Source: Gonatopus flavifemur | Lineage: Eukaryota > Arthropoda > Insecta > Hymenoptera > Dryinidae | Direction of reading: 5' to 3' | Assembly: GCA_018340375.1 (NCBI GenBank) | Contig: JAFFJZ010000016.1 | Coordinates: 7,180,829-7,244,828 of the forward strand | Length of the DNA stretch: 64,000 nt | Part shown: piece by piece, positions 1 through 10,599 of the stretch | Layout of the letters: each line of letters starts with the position of its first letter | How positions within the stretch are numbered: position 1 is the first letter of the stretch | Translations under genes and position numbers: made by a program | The notes under the pieces: generated by a model | Databases searched by the model: none | What the model was told of the DNA's origin: nothing | Seen by the model: the letters and a program-made list of their open reading frames with translations, nothing else

Positions 1-82
1 GATTTGTCAGAATCCAGTAGAATTCGTTCTAGATGTATGAGAAAATGTTCAATTGAATTACGAAATGGTGATAAGTGTTTGA

Positions 83-1756
83 ATGAATCAAATGATCTCG
101 CAACAAATACGGCGAGTTTTGATACCTCATTCCAAATGGATGAGAGAAGAAAGAGAAATTAAACTGGAAGATATGCTTGATGGTCTTAAAGAAAAATCAT
201 CAAGCTTAGAATCCTCCGAGCCGCTGAGGATGAAAATTCTCACTATCGCGCCGACATCTTGGAGTGCGAGAAAAATAGCAACAGAGTTTGGTGCAACAAG
301 ATATTTTGCGGCTAAATCTGAAGAACTGAAGTCCAGTCATGGCGTATTACCTGATCTCATCACAAGAAGAGGAAAAAACTTGGCCCAGGAGGCAGTTAAC
401 GAAGTAACTGAATTCCACAATAGTGACGTGAACAGCAGGATGATGCCTGGAATCAAGGATGTTATCTCTGTGATAATTGATGAGAAATGGACAACGCAGC
501 AGAAACGTTTATTGATGTTGAATTTGGAAGAATCGTTTGCCTCATTCAAAGAATCTCATTCGGAGAATATAATTGGCTCCAGTACATTTGCTAAACTAAG
601 ACCGAAGAATTGGGTACTTCCTGGAGCTCCTGGTACACACTCCGTTCGTGTTCACACGATCTATCAAAATATGAAGTTGATGATTGATGTGATTGATATT
701 GAAACACTCACAGCGAATACGAATGAGCCACTTACCGGTTACAATGATTGTTTGCAGGCAATTATTTGCAAAGAACCTGATTCTGATTGCTACCTTGATG
801 AATGTGAGAAACGCCCTGGTACTTCAAGAACTTTGGGCAGAGCTACGAACATCATTGGAAAATTCATTGATGACACATATACAATGCGCTACGTGAACAG
901 GAACTGATCGCTCAACTCTACTAACGCAAATATTCGCAGTTGACGAGTTCATTATCGAATTGTGCAATAAGTTGAAATTCTCGAACCTCATTCGTTCATC
1001 GCAAAACAACGAGGCCTTTTCATTGAAGGACGGGAAAATAATCCTCTTGATGGTGAAGTGATCGTCATGTTTGATTATTTGGAAAATCATTCGTATGTGT
1101 GTCAAAATGCTTCACAAACATTTCATTTCGACAATGATCAGTGTATAGTATTTCCTGTGACTTTCTACTATGAGGAAACAGAACAATTGAAGCACAAGGG
1201 TTATGTTTCCTTATCAGACAGTGTGAAACACGTAACCGCTACCGTCTATGCTATACAAACATTGTTACTCCCTGAGATCAAGAAGGATATAAAACATCTC
1301 AAGAAGGTAATATACATGACCGACGGGACAAAACGGCATTTCAAGAATAGGTTCCAGATGGCTCATTTCATTCGTCATAAGGAAGATTCCAATGTTGAAG
1401 CGGAATGACATTACAGTGTCACCGCTCACGGTGAGAGTGCATACGATGGCATCGGTGCAACATTCAGAAGGGATGCATATAAAGCAAGTCTCATCGCTAA
1501 GCCACAGGATGCAATTCTAACGTTTCAAGTGCTTCGCGATTGGGCAAAACACCATTTTCAAACCATAAGGATTCTTCACTCTGATAAAACCTATCACGAT
1601 GAAATGCGAAGAAAACTGAATAAACGATTTGAAACCGCTGAACCAGTGCCGGAAATTCTGAAAAATCCTGGGTCTATAGTTGGGTCTGATGATAAGGTAC
1701 TTATCAAGAGGTACTCCAATACGGAAGGTGGAACGATATGGTGGTCACCCCAATGA
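83..1756 (+). pseudogene. decayed transposase-like gene, uncharacterised insect family
   Basis: Three open segments (83-907, 1058-1408, 1529-1756) and the sequence between them read as one decayed protein. Recalled family landmarks appear in order: VMPGIKD-like 'MMPGIKDV', 'FAKLRPKNWVLPGAPGTHSV', 'MFDYLENHSYV', 'MTDGTKRHFKNR' and 'AHGESAYDGIGAT'. I recognise these from large families of uncharacterised, repeated proteins in ants, Hydra and other animals (in intact members CDFAENY, FSDGAAAQYKN and HGKGPCDGVGG). The spaced acidic residues suggest a DDE-like nuclease; that is inference. A frameshift near 900 moves the reading into another frame until about 1040, where a second shift restores it, and a TGA at 1406 interrupts it again. 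The Cys-rich 'CKEPDSDCYLDECEKRP' segment near residue 230 may be a degraded metal site. It is surely non-functional. Superfamily unknown to me. Confidence 0.6.
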
Positions 1757-1764
1757 AAATAATT

Positions 1765-3035
1765 CCCATATACTGTACCAATGAAAATCGGTCCTTTTCA
1801 GGACCACCATATGATGTGCCAAGTTCGATCGCACAACCTCCTCGCGGTGCACATTGGGTAATGCTAATGCTGACGGCAGCCAACTATACAGAATCATGAC
1901 GAGTCGCTCAGAAGACTGCACGCCTGCATCGAAATTTCGATTCAACCGAACAATATGACCAATCCATGTTGGAACATATAATGATAAATCACATCCAACC
2001 GATCTTGGAGGGCGAGGAACTTCCTCCACGCGCATGGTATCTTCCCCACTTCTATGCACAATTCTGGTGCTAGAAGAAGCTTCGGAGTCGTTTTGGATGC
2101 TCCCTGTCGTTGAACAAGCGGTCACTTTTTCCACGACTACCAGTATACGCTGGTTCTGCCTTACAAACGGACGTCACATCGCTTCTATTAGATTGGCGGC
2201 GACATTTGTTCGTCTTTTTCGCCGACATCGTCAAGATGTCCAGACAAATTAGGGTCCATCTCACGGATCAGAATCTCCAACGAGTGATCTGGCGGGATCC
2301 TCGTGGAACAATGACCGAATATCAGCTATCAACCAGAGCCTACGGCACGAAATCGACACCCTTCTTGGCGATTTGAACTTTGCAGCCATCGCCGCAGGAT
2401 GAGGGCCATCGCTATCTCTTGGGAGCTCATGCTCTCGTCAAAGAGTCCTGTATTGATGATATCCTTTGGGGCGTTGGAGGGAATCAAACCGCTCTCAGCA
2501 TTCAGGATCAGCTGATGAACTTGCTTAAGGCCGTTGGATTTTCACTCGATGAATGGTCAATTACCTAGTGCTACTAGGCGCATCTCCTCCTGTTCCATCT
2601 CGGCCAACACAGTCTGTGTTCCGATAATCCTGAACGAGTGGAAACCCTCAGCGTCATTGGAATTTCGCATGGACATGCATCCAGCTTTTGAGGGCGTACA
2701 ATTTTTCCGATCGTCGATTCTTCCGAATATCGTCCTCTTACCAAACGTATAGTCCTCTCTCGTCTCGCTCGCATCTTCGATCCCTTAGGCTTACTATCAA
2801 GACCAAAATTCTTATTTAGGATTTATGGCTGCTGGGTGGAGAATGGGATTCACTACTCCCCTTTCATCTAGAAGAACTGTGGTGGGAATTCTTTGATTCC
2901 TTGAATGAGGAATCCTCTATCCGAATCCCCCGATGCATTCATCTGTCACGTCCTACAATTTTTCGCCCCTCTACGTTGCATTTCCGGATGCAACGTTGCG
3001 GGGTGGATTGCGTGACTTCTGCTCGCCCCATCGTC
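1765..3035 (+). pseudogene. BEL/Pao retrotransposon pol fragment, heavily decayed
   Basis: The stretch keeps the order of a BEL/Pao reverse transcriptase across several frames. At about 2035-2060 there is 'AWYLPHFYAQF' (YLPHH motif). Around 2060-2200 come the KLR.RF and SL..DxT-like parts. At 2210-2376 there is 'FFADIVKMSRQIRV' followed by 'RVIWRDP' and 'YGTKSTPFLAI'. At 2440-2560 there is 'CIDDILWGVGG' in place of YVDD, then 'LKAVGFSLDEW'. At about 2765-2800 there is 'LARIFDPLGLL'. A last trace of the RNase H start may lie near 2975-3000. Many stops and frameshifts separate these blocks. No gag, protease, integrase or LTR is visible. It is much older than the BEL element at 36.5-43.7 kb and not a close copy of it. 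Confidence 0.75.
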
Positions 3036-4060
3036 TGACCATTTTCGCGACCCTCCGTCTATTCCTTTTTTTTCTTTCATCTTCTCTCCCCCTTTCACCC
3101 TTTTCTCCTTCTTTCACCTACTTTCTCTTCTCTACATCGTGATGTTGTTTACGTGCACATGTGTGTGCGCCGCAGTTAAACACGCGTACGAGGTGGAGGA
3201 ATTCCCTTCTTCATTTCTTCTCACTCACACACTCCTATGAGTTGCGGCTTGGAGTCTCACGCATACACGATTATACATGTATGCGTGTGACTCTTCGTTG
3301 CACGTGTTATGGGTGTACCATGCCTCTATTGTTTTTTTTCTTTCCTCCCCCTTTCCTTTCGACACCTCCTTTGCAACAGGGTTGCCGAGAGGCGATCTCG
3401 GGAAAGGTTTTCCAAAATTCCCCATAGTCCATCCTCACCATAACATCTAACTTCGAAATAACATTTTAACCTCCGTTCCTCTATGAATACCACATATTGT
3501 CCTCGGTGGCCGGATACGTGCATTGTCGATACTGAGGCCAGCATAAAATCTTTCTTCGGCAGCATCATGGCACGTGTGGGACTCATCGGTGCCGGAACCC
3601 AACGCCGTATTTCTTCGAATTCCAACGTCGAGTTGAAGTGCTGATCACGCCGGGGGAATAATCCCTCCCACCTTCTGCATTCCATCATTTCTGTAACCCC
3701 CTTAGGCCCCGAGATCGTCGCTCGACAACGCCCTGCAAGTTGGTTCTTGTTCGACTTTCAACCTTCGCGTTTTCCTGAAAGTAATTCCGCGGTTCCATCT
3801 CTCTCTCTCTCTCTCCCTCTTTGAAGGGTTCTGGTGGCCCGCGAGCCGTGACGGCCGGAGGTTCCAACAGGGGTCCATGTTTCCCCCTGTTGACATGAAC
3901 GAGAAATTTGCCGCTCGCATCCATTTCCCAAGCGTTGAAGGAATGAAATTTTCCGCAAGAAAATTCTGGGCCCTTCCGCTTGCGGAATTGATGTAAACAC
4001 TGAACTCTTTTCTGGCATGTCGGGGTTCTTGTGGCGACCGTGATTCTCCTCAGAGAGATA
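3036..4060. other. unassigned stretch with pyrimidine-rich tracts
   Basis: I see no gene. About 3055-3135 is a strong C/T tract on the plus strand, and 3804-3825 is a short (CT)n run. Minus-strand open frames at 3326-4243 overlap each other in several frames and show no recognisable motif. The base composition is more GC-rich than most of the window, so this could be the 3' part of the BEL fragment or another decayed element. Confidence 0.4.
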
Positions 4061-4065
4061 GAGGG

Positions 4066-4179
4066 TGCTTCCGACATTCGTGCGAATTTCGCAAATTTTG
4101 CGAACTTCAATAAGAGGAAAAAGGACACAAGTATTGAAGTTCGCAAAATTCACGAAATTTGCACGAATGTCGGAAGCAT
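4066..4179. repeat. 47-bp-arm hairpin, 19-base loop
   Basis: The left arm 4066-4112 (TGCTTCCGACATTCGTGC...) and the right arm 4133-4179 (...GCACGAATGTCGGAAGCA) are reverse complements with only about three mismatches, separated by a short purine-rich loop. It could be a small foldback MITE or a precursor-like hairpin. Confidence 0.8.
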
Positions 4180-4486
4180 CCAGGGAAAGAATCGATAGAT
4201 TCAGTTTTCGGGAGTGAATTCGTTTTCGTGATGTGCGCGACAAAATTTCCTATATCTTTGTCTTTTTTTTTCTTTCTGGGGTTCATCCAGAGTAGAGAAT
4301 CGTTCCTCGTTAAAGTGAAAACTTTCGGAAAAAATCTGAAACGCTCAAGTTGTGTTTGTGCACTGGTTCATTTCTCACTTTTTGGAATCAACGCTAACTC
4401 GAAAATTGGTGAGTGATAACCCAGCCAACCAACGGATTGGTTCCAATCATTGGTCAATTTGATCGATTCCAATGACATTTGCTACA

Positions 4487-4985
4487 CTGTAAAAAAATTT
4501 TGACTGAAAATTAAGAAAAAAGTGACTGTAATTTTTTATAGTCACTGAGTCTGAATATTCAGAAACATTTCTGTTCTGAATTTTGAGATACTTATTTCTG
4601 GATTTCCAAACGCATGTTTCTGAGTCATCAAACATATTCACATTAAATGCAAGATTCATGTTTCCTAATTTTTAGACATGCTGTTCTGAGTTATGAGAAA
4701 CATTTTTCTGAATTGTCGAAAATATTTGTTTGAATTGTAAGAAATAGTCTTCTGAATTTCAAGATGTTTTCTCTCAATCGTAAGAAACATTTTTCTGAAT
4801 TGTCGAAAATATTTGTGTGAATTGTAAGAAATAGTCTTCTGAATTTCAAGATATTTTCTCTCAATCGTAAGAAACATTTTTCTGGATTGTCGAAAATGTT
4901 TGTTTGAATTGTAAGGAATAGTCTTCCTAATTCAAAGATATTCTCTCTCAATTGTAAGAAACATTTTTCTGAACTGTAAGGAATA
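4487..4985. repeat. CTGAAT-word element with 87-bp tandem repeat
   Basis: It begins with CACTGTAAAAAAATTTT and then repeats the word TTCTGAAT/TCTGAATT. From about 4697 an 87-bp unit (starting GAAACATTTTTCTGAATTG) recurs at 4697, 4784, 4871 and partly at 4958. Because 87 is a multiple of three, minus-strand frames stay open through the array and give 29-residue repeats; I regard those as spurious. The matching right end (TTTTTACAGTG) is not found. Confidence 0.75.
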
Positions 4986-5116
4986 TTTTTCTCAATTTTG
5001 AGAGATGCGCATTGAATTCTAAGAGGATGCGATAGTTACCATGCGCGAGCACGTTTTTTCTACCAAATTACTGGAAACTGATTTCATGAAAAAAATCCGA
5101 AGTTTCAGGGATGGTT

Positions 5117-5276
5117 CTTCGAGATTTTATCCATGTCACTAAAGAGCCAGAATTTTTGATTCCGGAGATTCTTTGGTAAACGTATAATATGCGGTCTACG
5201 GTAGTGGGTAGTAGACCGCATACCATATCATTACCGATTTTTTTTCCAAGAATAGTGACGTAGATAAAGTCTCGAA
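5117..5276. repeat. small inverted-repeat element
   Basis: TTCGAGATTTTATCCATGTC near the left end is matched by the reverse complement near 5255-5276, and the core holds a 12-bp stem, TATGCGGTCTAC / GTAGACCGCATA, around 5190-5222. It is a degraded foldback MITE. Confidence 0.6.
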
Positions 5277-5639
5277 AACCCAAGTGGAATGTATCTGGAA
5301 ATTATACACTTCCTAGATGAAGAAAATTGAAGACATTTATCTGGAACATTCATAACGTTTGTTTTGATAACATCATATAGGATTTTATGCATCTCTATAA
5401 CTTCATCTTGTATGATGAAGGTATGGAAACCCAGAAAATCTATCTATTTGATTATTACCAAAACAGTGGATTGAAGAATTATGGTAAGCAGCATTACAAT
5501 TCTTTTAATACATAGAACATGAATGTATAAAGAATAATTAAAGAATGTGGTTTGAAAAACTATTTCAATTCCATTTAATTTTCCTTCAATTATTTGTGAT
5601 AAGAGAGATAGAATTGTGTCTTATGGGACCAAGTCTAAT
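5277..5639. other. AT-rich stretch, nothing recognised
   Basis: No open frame or repeat that I can name. The last part (from about 5580) already resembles the start of the palindrome unit that follows (ATTTGTGATAAGAGAGAT). Confidence 0.4.
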
Positions 5640-7235
5640 GCAAGTGTGCAAGAATCAAGCGATGAGTATGTGAAACGTGCACTAAATGCTCCAATGAAGA
5701 GTTCCACAAAGAATAACATTGAGTGATTCAACATGGAACAACTACCAGATCCGACTGATGCCATTAATTTCTGTATTATGTTATAGTTTAGTGGAAATCA
5801 GTGTTTGTGAGATTGATATTCTGATTTACCAAAAACCAAAAAATAAATCATTTTCAAGAGGTTGATTTTCACTGAATTATAACAAAATACAGAAATTAAT
5901 TCCATCAGTTTGATTTGGTAAGAATTATATAGGCAGGGTTGTATATTGCATCATGTAGGGTTACGCTTTGTGAAATGTTTTATCGATACCCTCAGTACCA
6001 GTCTTACATACTTATCGCTTGATTCTTTCATCAATTGAACTTTTTGTTTTAGAAGACAAAACCATCTCTTTCATCACAAATAGTTGAAAAAAAGTACATG
6101 AAAAGAGTAACATATTATTGTTTCATAACACTTTGAAACAATATTTTCTGGTATTCAAGGAGTCAAAAATCAATCTCAATAATATTGATTCTCACTAAAG
6201 CATAAGAAAATACAGTAATTACTGCCATTAGTTTTATTTGGTAAAAATTATATAGGCAGAGTTGTATATTGCATCATGTAGGGTTACGCTTTGTGAAATG
6301 TTTCATCGATACCCTCAGTACAAGTCTTACATACTTATCGCTGGACTCTTACACCAATTAAATGTACATCGTAGAAGACATAACCATCTCTCTCATCACA
6401 AATAGTTAAAAAAAAGTACCTGAAAAGAATATCGTTTCTATAGTTTTATGTACTTTTATTCAACTATTTGTGATGAGAGAGATGGTTTTGTCTTCTGAAA
6501 CAAAAAGTTCAATTGATGAAAGAATCAAGCGATAAGTATGTAAGACTGGTACTGAGGGTATCGATGAAACATTTCACAAAGCGTAACCCTACATGATGCA
6601 ATATACAACTCTGCCTATATAATTTTTACCAAATAAAACTAATGGCAGTAATTACTGTATTTTCTTATGCTTTAGTGAGAATCAATATTATTGAGATTGA
6701 TTTTTGACTCCTTGAATACCAGAAAATATTGTTTCAAAGTGTTATGAAACAATAATATGTTACTCTTTTCATGTACTTTTTTTCAACTATTTGTGATGAA
6801 AGAGATGGTTTTGTCTTCTAAAACAAAAAGTTCAATTGATGAAAGAATCAAGCGATAAGTATGTAAGACTGGTACTGAGGGTATCGATAAAACATTTCAC
6901 AAAGCGTAACCCTACATGATGCAATATACAACCCTGCCTATATAATTCTTACCAAATCAAACTGATGGAATTAATTTCTGTATTTTGTTATAATTCAGTG
7001 AAAATCAACCTCTTGAAAATGATTTATTTTTTGGTTCTTGGTAAATCAGAATATCAATCTCACAAACACTGATTTCCACTAAACTATAACATAATACAGA
7101 AATTAATGGCATCAATTGGATCTGGTAGAAATTATATAAGTTGTTCAATGTTAAATCACTCAATGTTATACTTTGTGAAACTTTTCATTGGAGCACTTAT
7201 TACACGTTTGTATGTTTCACATACTCATCGCTTAT
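5640..7235. repeat. composite palindrome of six ~330-bp units
   Basis: The two halves are reverse complements about a centre near 6435. Each half is itself made of diverged copies of one unit that runs from ATTTGTGATGA(A/G)AGAGAT through AAGCGATAAGTATGTAAGAC and TATATTGCATCATGTAGGG (on the other strand) to CAGAAATTAAT. Reading left to right the units lie forward, reverse, reverse, then forward, forward, reverse. Inner copies are closer to each other than to the outer pair. No open frame runs through it, so it looks like a foldback element that grew by nested inverted duplication. Confidence 0.8.
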
Positions 7236-7329
7236 TCCTTGCCGAGATTCCCCGTATGATTAAGCCTGAAACTCAAAAGGACACACAAAAACGAAGAAGC
7301 AAGGGGGCAAGCCCCAGCTGACCACTGAA

Positions 7330-8050
7330 AATAAAATAGATTCGGGAAGCTCGTCGGACTAGAGGGGAGGGGTTCGTATCAACGCCAATAATTGACACGA
7401 CGAAGTTACAGTAAAATAAAAGCAACGTTTATTCGTAACGAATTTCAAAGGAGTCTACTCCGATGATTAAATTGTTAGAGTTCACTGGGACGCGCGTCTC
7501 AAATTTCGCGGCGTTCCAGTATCGGATTCACACAATCTGCAAAGCGCAGAACTCACGAGGGCTCGCACGTGAACTAAGCAAAACGAAAATATGAGAGACA
7601 ATTATTCTACGCGTTGTCTAAGAAAACCGAACAGAAGAAAATATCAGTGGCGGGGTGACAGCTCGTCTGTCTTTCTTCAACTGACACGAAACAAAGGATA
7701 AGAGGCGGGGATATCCCGCCTCTTATCCTTGTTTTCACGCGAATTGAAAGAGGATAGAAATGTTCTCACCACGCTACTGGAAACTATTAGAAACTCAACC
7801 TTTGGATACGCCGATCTCTTATTTCTCCGTTCATCTCGGAGTTACCAAAAGGGAATTACTATTCATCTTTTTACCTCACCGATTGGTCGACTTGGTCAGG
7901 AGAGAACCCTACACACACGCGTATTAACGGGCCACTAGCGAAGGTACCAAACCTCTCTTTCTATCGTATAGGCGTGTCCCCTTCTATCCAACGTGCTCTG
8001 TTGGTAAGCACTAGTAACCCCTTAAGGGGATACTAGCGTCGATAACTCCA
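7330..8050 (-). mobile_element. possible LTR-retrotransposon LTR remnant
   Basis: This block is richer in GC than its surroundings. On the minus strand it has AATAAA near 7420, followed about 30 bases later by TGTCA and then a TGG-led segment (TGGCGTTGATACGAACCCC, near 7388-7370) that could be a primer-binding site. No second LTR or pol sequence is nearby, so the call rests on layout alone. It could equally be unrelated unique DNA. Confidence 0.25.
7694..7730. repeat. 37-base palindrome
   Basis: AAGGATAAGAGGCGGG and its reverse complement CCCGCCTCTTATCCTT flank GATAT, giving a nearly perfect palindrome with a one-base bulge. It could fold as a stem or bind a dimeric factor. Confidence 0.7.
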
Positions 8051-8195
8051 GCAAGTTATGGTAATTGGATATTCGATTCCTCCAAATAAACGTACAGTTT
8101 CAGTTATAATAAAGAAATCAAGATTTCTGAGATGCTTGCTGACCTAAAAAACATGTTGAATGGAATTACTCGAGCTTTCTGAGCCTAAATAAAAT

Positions 8196-8700
8196 AAAAA
8201 CTGGCCAATACGATTGGAGGTGACAGGTGTGAATATGTTTCAATATTATGTAGGATTACACTATCACCCTCGGTAACGCAGATGTTTTTTTTCTTGCAAT
8301 ATAAATCTTTTCACTTGAAATTTAGAAAAAAAAGCAATTTCCAAAGATTCCTGCACATCTTAGGAATACACAAAAACGAAGTTCATTAGATTCTCATGTT
8401 CATATCAAATAAAAACTTGCCAATACGATTAGAAGTGACAGGTGTGTATATGTTCCAATGTCATACGGTACTGTACTGCAACCGTCGGTAACGCAAAGAT
8501 TTTTTTCTCGTAATCTACCTCTTTCCATTCGATATTCATAAAAGAACACACTTTCTAAAGATTTCTGTGTATCTAATGAATGTATAAAAACCTCAATCTT
8601 TCAATTTTCATGTTTATATAAAACTAAAACTGGCCAATACGATTGGAAGTGACAGGTGAAAATATCTTTCATTGTAGTGCTGCGTTAATATAATAGATGG
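8196..8700. repeat. 215-bp tandem repeat, about 2.4 copies
   Basis: CTGGCCAATACGATTGGA(G/A)GTGACAGGTG recurs at 8201, 8416 and 8630, a spacing of 215 and 214 bases. The intervening sequence also aligns, including TCGGTAACGCA near the middle of each unit. It is satellite-like. Confidence 0.75.
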
Positions 8701-8737
8701 CGTAGAAGTCCCAATAGTCTTCAATCATGAGAACTGT

Positions 8738-8833
8738 CTACACAACTCATGCAAGAATGCAATGTGTAAATATCGTATACAGTTTCTAAGCATTTTTGCG
8801 TTCCTTGCGTTCATTTTCGCATGAGTTGTGTAG
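8738..8833. repeat. short hairpin element
   Basis: CTACACAACTCATGCAAGAATGC at the left is matched by GCATGAGTTGTGTAG at the right end; the stem is about 16 bp plus diverged inner pairs. Confidence 0.55.
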
Positions 8834-8841
8834 GTGGACGC

Positions 8842-9084
8842 CCAATACACCGAACCCTATTCGCACCAAATGCTCATTATACCGAAAATTAATATTCCGA
8901 AAGCTGATAGACCGAAAGATTTTTGTGCCGAATGTATTTGATTGGATAAAAACGGCAATTTCTTGTGGATTCTACGAGACTGACAGATCTGATTGGTTTT
9001 GGCATAACTTTCGGTCTCTCGGCGCTCGGAATATAGATTTTTTGTATAATGAGCATTCGGTGCAAGTATTATTCGGTGTATTGG
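8842..9084. mobile_element. CCGAA-word foldback MITE, copy 1
   Basis: The ends CCAATACACCGAA and TTCGGTGTATTGG are inverted. Between them the word CCGAA (TTCGG on the other side) recurs every 17-20 bases: TACCGAAAA, TTCCGAAAG, GACCGAAAG, TGCCGAATG. It has no coding capacity. It is the unoccupied relative of the copy at 9376-9927: here AGATCTGATTGG is intact where that copy holds an insertion. Confidence 0.75.
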
Positions 9085-9196
9085 AGGCCCACCGTTCATG
9101 GTAGTGTTGACTTTTGATGGAACTAAATATTTTTTTTCAAATCGTTACCTAATGATATGCAATAGTTTCCAGATCAGTGGGCACAGATCGGGAACT

Positions 9197-9345
9197 GTAG
9201 ACCGCGATTGTACTGAGAGCGTGTTAGCCCGAAATTTCCTGATTCGTTGAAACCAGTCTTTTTTAGGAAAATCACTAAAAAGTACTAGTTTTCAACGAAT
9301 CAGGAAATTCCGGGCTCACACGCTTTCGGGATAATCGCGGTCTAC
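9197..9345. mobile_element. CCCGAAA-word foldback MITE
   Basis: The terminal inverted repeat is GTAGACCGCGATT; the arms run GAGCGTGTTAGCCCGAAATT then CCTGATTCGTTGAAA and meet near 9270. Same family as 10374-10585. Confidence 0.75.
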
Positions 9346-9375
9346 TATCGAAAACGTTAACTTGGTGTGGACCTG

Positions 9376-9927
9376 CAATACACCGAATCCTCTCTGCACC
9401 GAATGCTCATTGTACCAAAAATCAATGTTCCGAACGCTGATAGACCGAAGGATCATTATGCCGGATGTATTTGATCGGATCAAAACTGTCATTTCTTGTG
9501 GATTCCACAAGAGTGAGGGATCTGAATGCAGAGTCGCCAGATTCGAGGCATACGCAGTTCCTTCCCTCTCCATCGAGCCACTCTCCTTTCACCCACCATG
9601 CAAATCAAGTCGGCCGCAGAGTTGTCAGATTCGAGGAATACGCAGTTCCTTCCCTCTCCATCGAGCCACTCTCCTTTCCCGCACCATGCGAATCAAATCG
9701 GGCGAGCGAGGAAGAAAGTAACTTATGTTCTCTCTCGCTCGCCCGACTTGATTCGCATGGTGGGGGAAAGGAGAGTGTCTTGATGCAGAGGGAAGGAACT
9801 GCGTATGCCTCGAATCTGGCAACTCTGTCTGATTGTTCTCGATATAACAAATTTTCGGTCTATCAGCGTTCGGAATATTAATTTTCGGCACAATGAGTAT
9901 TCGATGCAGAAGAGATTTGATGTATTG
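9376..9927. mobile_element. CCGAA-word foldback MITE, copy 2, interrupted
   Basis: The ends CAATACACCGAATCC and GTATTG and the phased CCGAA words match copy 1 (8842-9084). The middle is split by a 299-bp inverted-repeat element (9529-9827). Confidence 0.75.
9529..9827. mobile_element. hAT-like MITE with 8-bp target duplication
   Basis: The terminal inverted repeat is CAGAGTCGCCAGATTCGAGG / ...CGAATCTGGCAACTCTG. It is flanked by TCTGAATG (9521-9528) and TCTGATTG (9828-9835), an 8-bp duplication with one mismatch, and the empty site TCTGATTG is present in the sister element near 8988. CAGnGTTGCCA ends and 8-bp duplications are typical of hAT transposons. The interior holds a second, direct copy of the left arm (about 9613-9710) and a core hairpin GGGCGAGCGAG.../...CTCGCTCGCCC around 9700-9750. 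Confidence 0.8.
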
Positions 9928-9989
9928 AAGGCACTGATAAGTTTATAAAATACTATATTTCTAGTGCTCAGCTTTTGGACTCAATTGAA

Positions 9990-10345
9990 GTTGGTGAAAT
10001 TACTATAAAACACCAGAAAACAATGACAGCGTCGTCTGGTGGTAAGCCAAGTTCTCAGGAATAGTGAGTCAAGATTATGATTGAAGTGATAAAATTTTTT
10101 AGTCCAATACAAAATACATTATCATTTCGCCATGAATAACATGGAAATGAATTATCAAAAGATTTTATTGCACTTTCAAGATTGAAACATTCAAAAATTG
10201 GATCAATTGATATTGTGACTCATGTTATTGTGACAACTGGGTTTACTGACCAGATGGCGTCCGTGCTTCAATTGGTGTCCCCGTTGGAATCACTATGCTG
10301 TATTTACTGATATATGCATATAAACTGGATGCGACATAGTGTATA
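9990..10345. repeat. duplicated segment, copy A
   Basis: GTAAGCCAAGTTCTCAGGAA, CAAAATACATTAT, AATTATCAAAAG(A/G)TTTTATT and TTGTGACAACT(G/T)GG(C/T)TTACTG occur here and again, in order, at 10600-11245. Both copies end near the motif AAACTGGATGCGACAT, inverted in copy B. Copy A lacks the solo LTR found in copy B. Confidence 0.65.
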
Positions 10346-10373
10346 TTGGCAAGCAAAATATGATAGATCGCGA

Positions 10374-10585
10374 TTATCCCGAAAGCGTGTTGGCCCGAAA
10401 CTTGGTTGACCTGAAAGTTAAAATCCCGAATAAGAGTAATCCCGAAAGATAACTATATTTTACTAGTCATGTGCTAATGAGATAAAATCTCACCAGAATT
10501 TTTTCGGCATTATTTCTATTCGGGATTTCAACTTTCGGCCCAACCGAGCTTCGGGCCAACACGCTTTCGGGATAATCGCGGTCTA
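10374..10585. mobile_element. CCCGAAA-word foldback MITE
   Basis: The ends TAGATCGCGATTATCCCGA and ...CGGGATAATCGCGGTCTA are inverted. CCCGAAA or its complement recurs about every 17 bases (ATCCCGAAAG, GCCCGAAAC, ACCTGAAAG, ATCCCGAAT, ATCCCGAAAG, then the mirrored set). It separates the two copies of the duplicated segment. Confidence 0.8.
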
Positions 10586-10599
10586 CCCAAAATATGTGA

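Noticed and set aside
3161..4416. Overlapping minus- and plus-strand frames of 85-161 codons
   Set aside because: They overlap in several frames, are Arg/Ser/Phe-rich from skewed composition, and contain no recognisable domain.
4665..4951. Minus-strand frames with 29-residue repeats that look like a coiled-coil protein
   Set aside because: They exist because the DNA repeat is 87 bp, a multiple of three; two frames are open at once and no start or splice context is present.
9362..9891. Several overlapping frames on both strands with similar peptides
   Set aside because: All come from the mirrored arms of the hAT-like insert and the CCGAA element.
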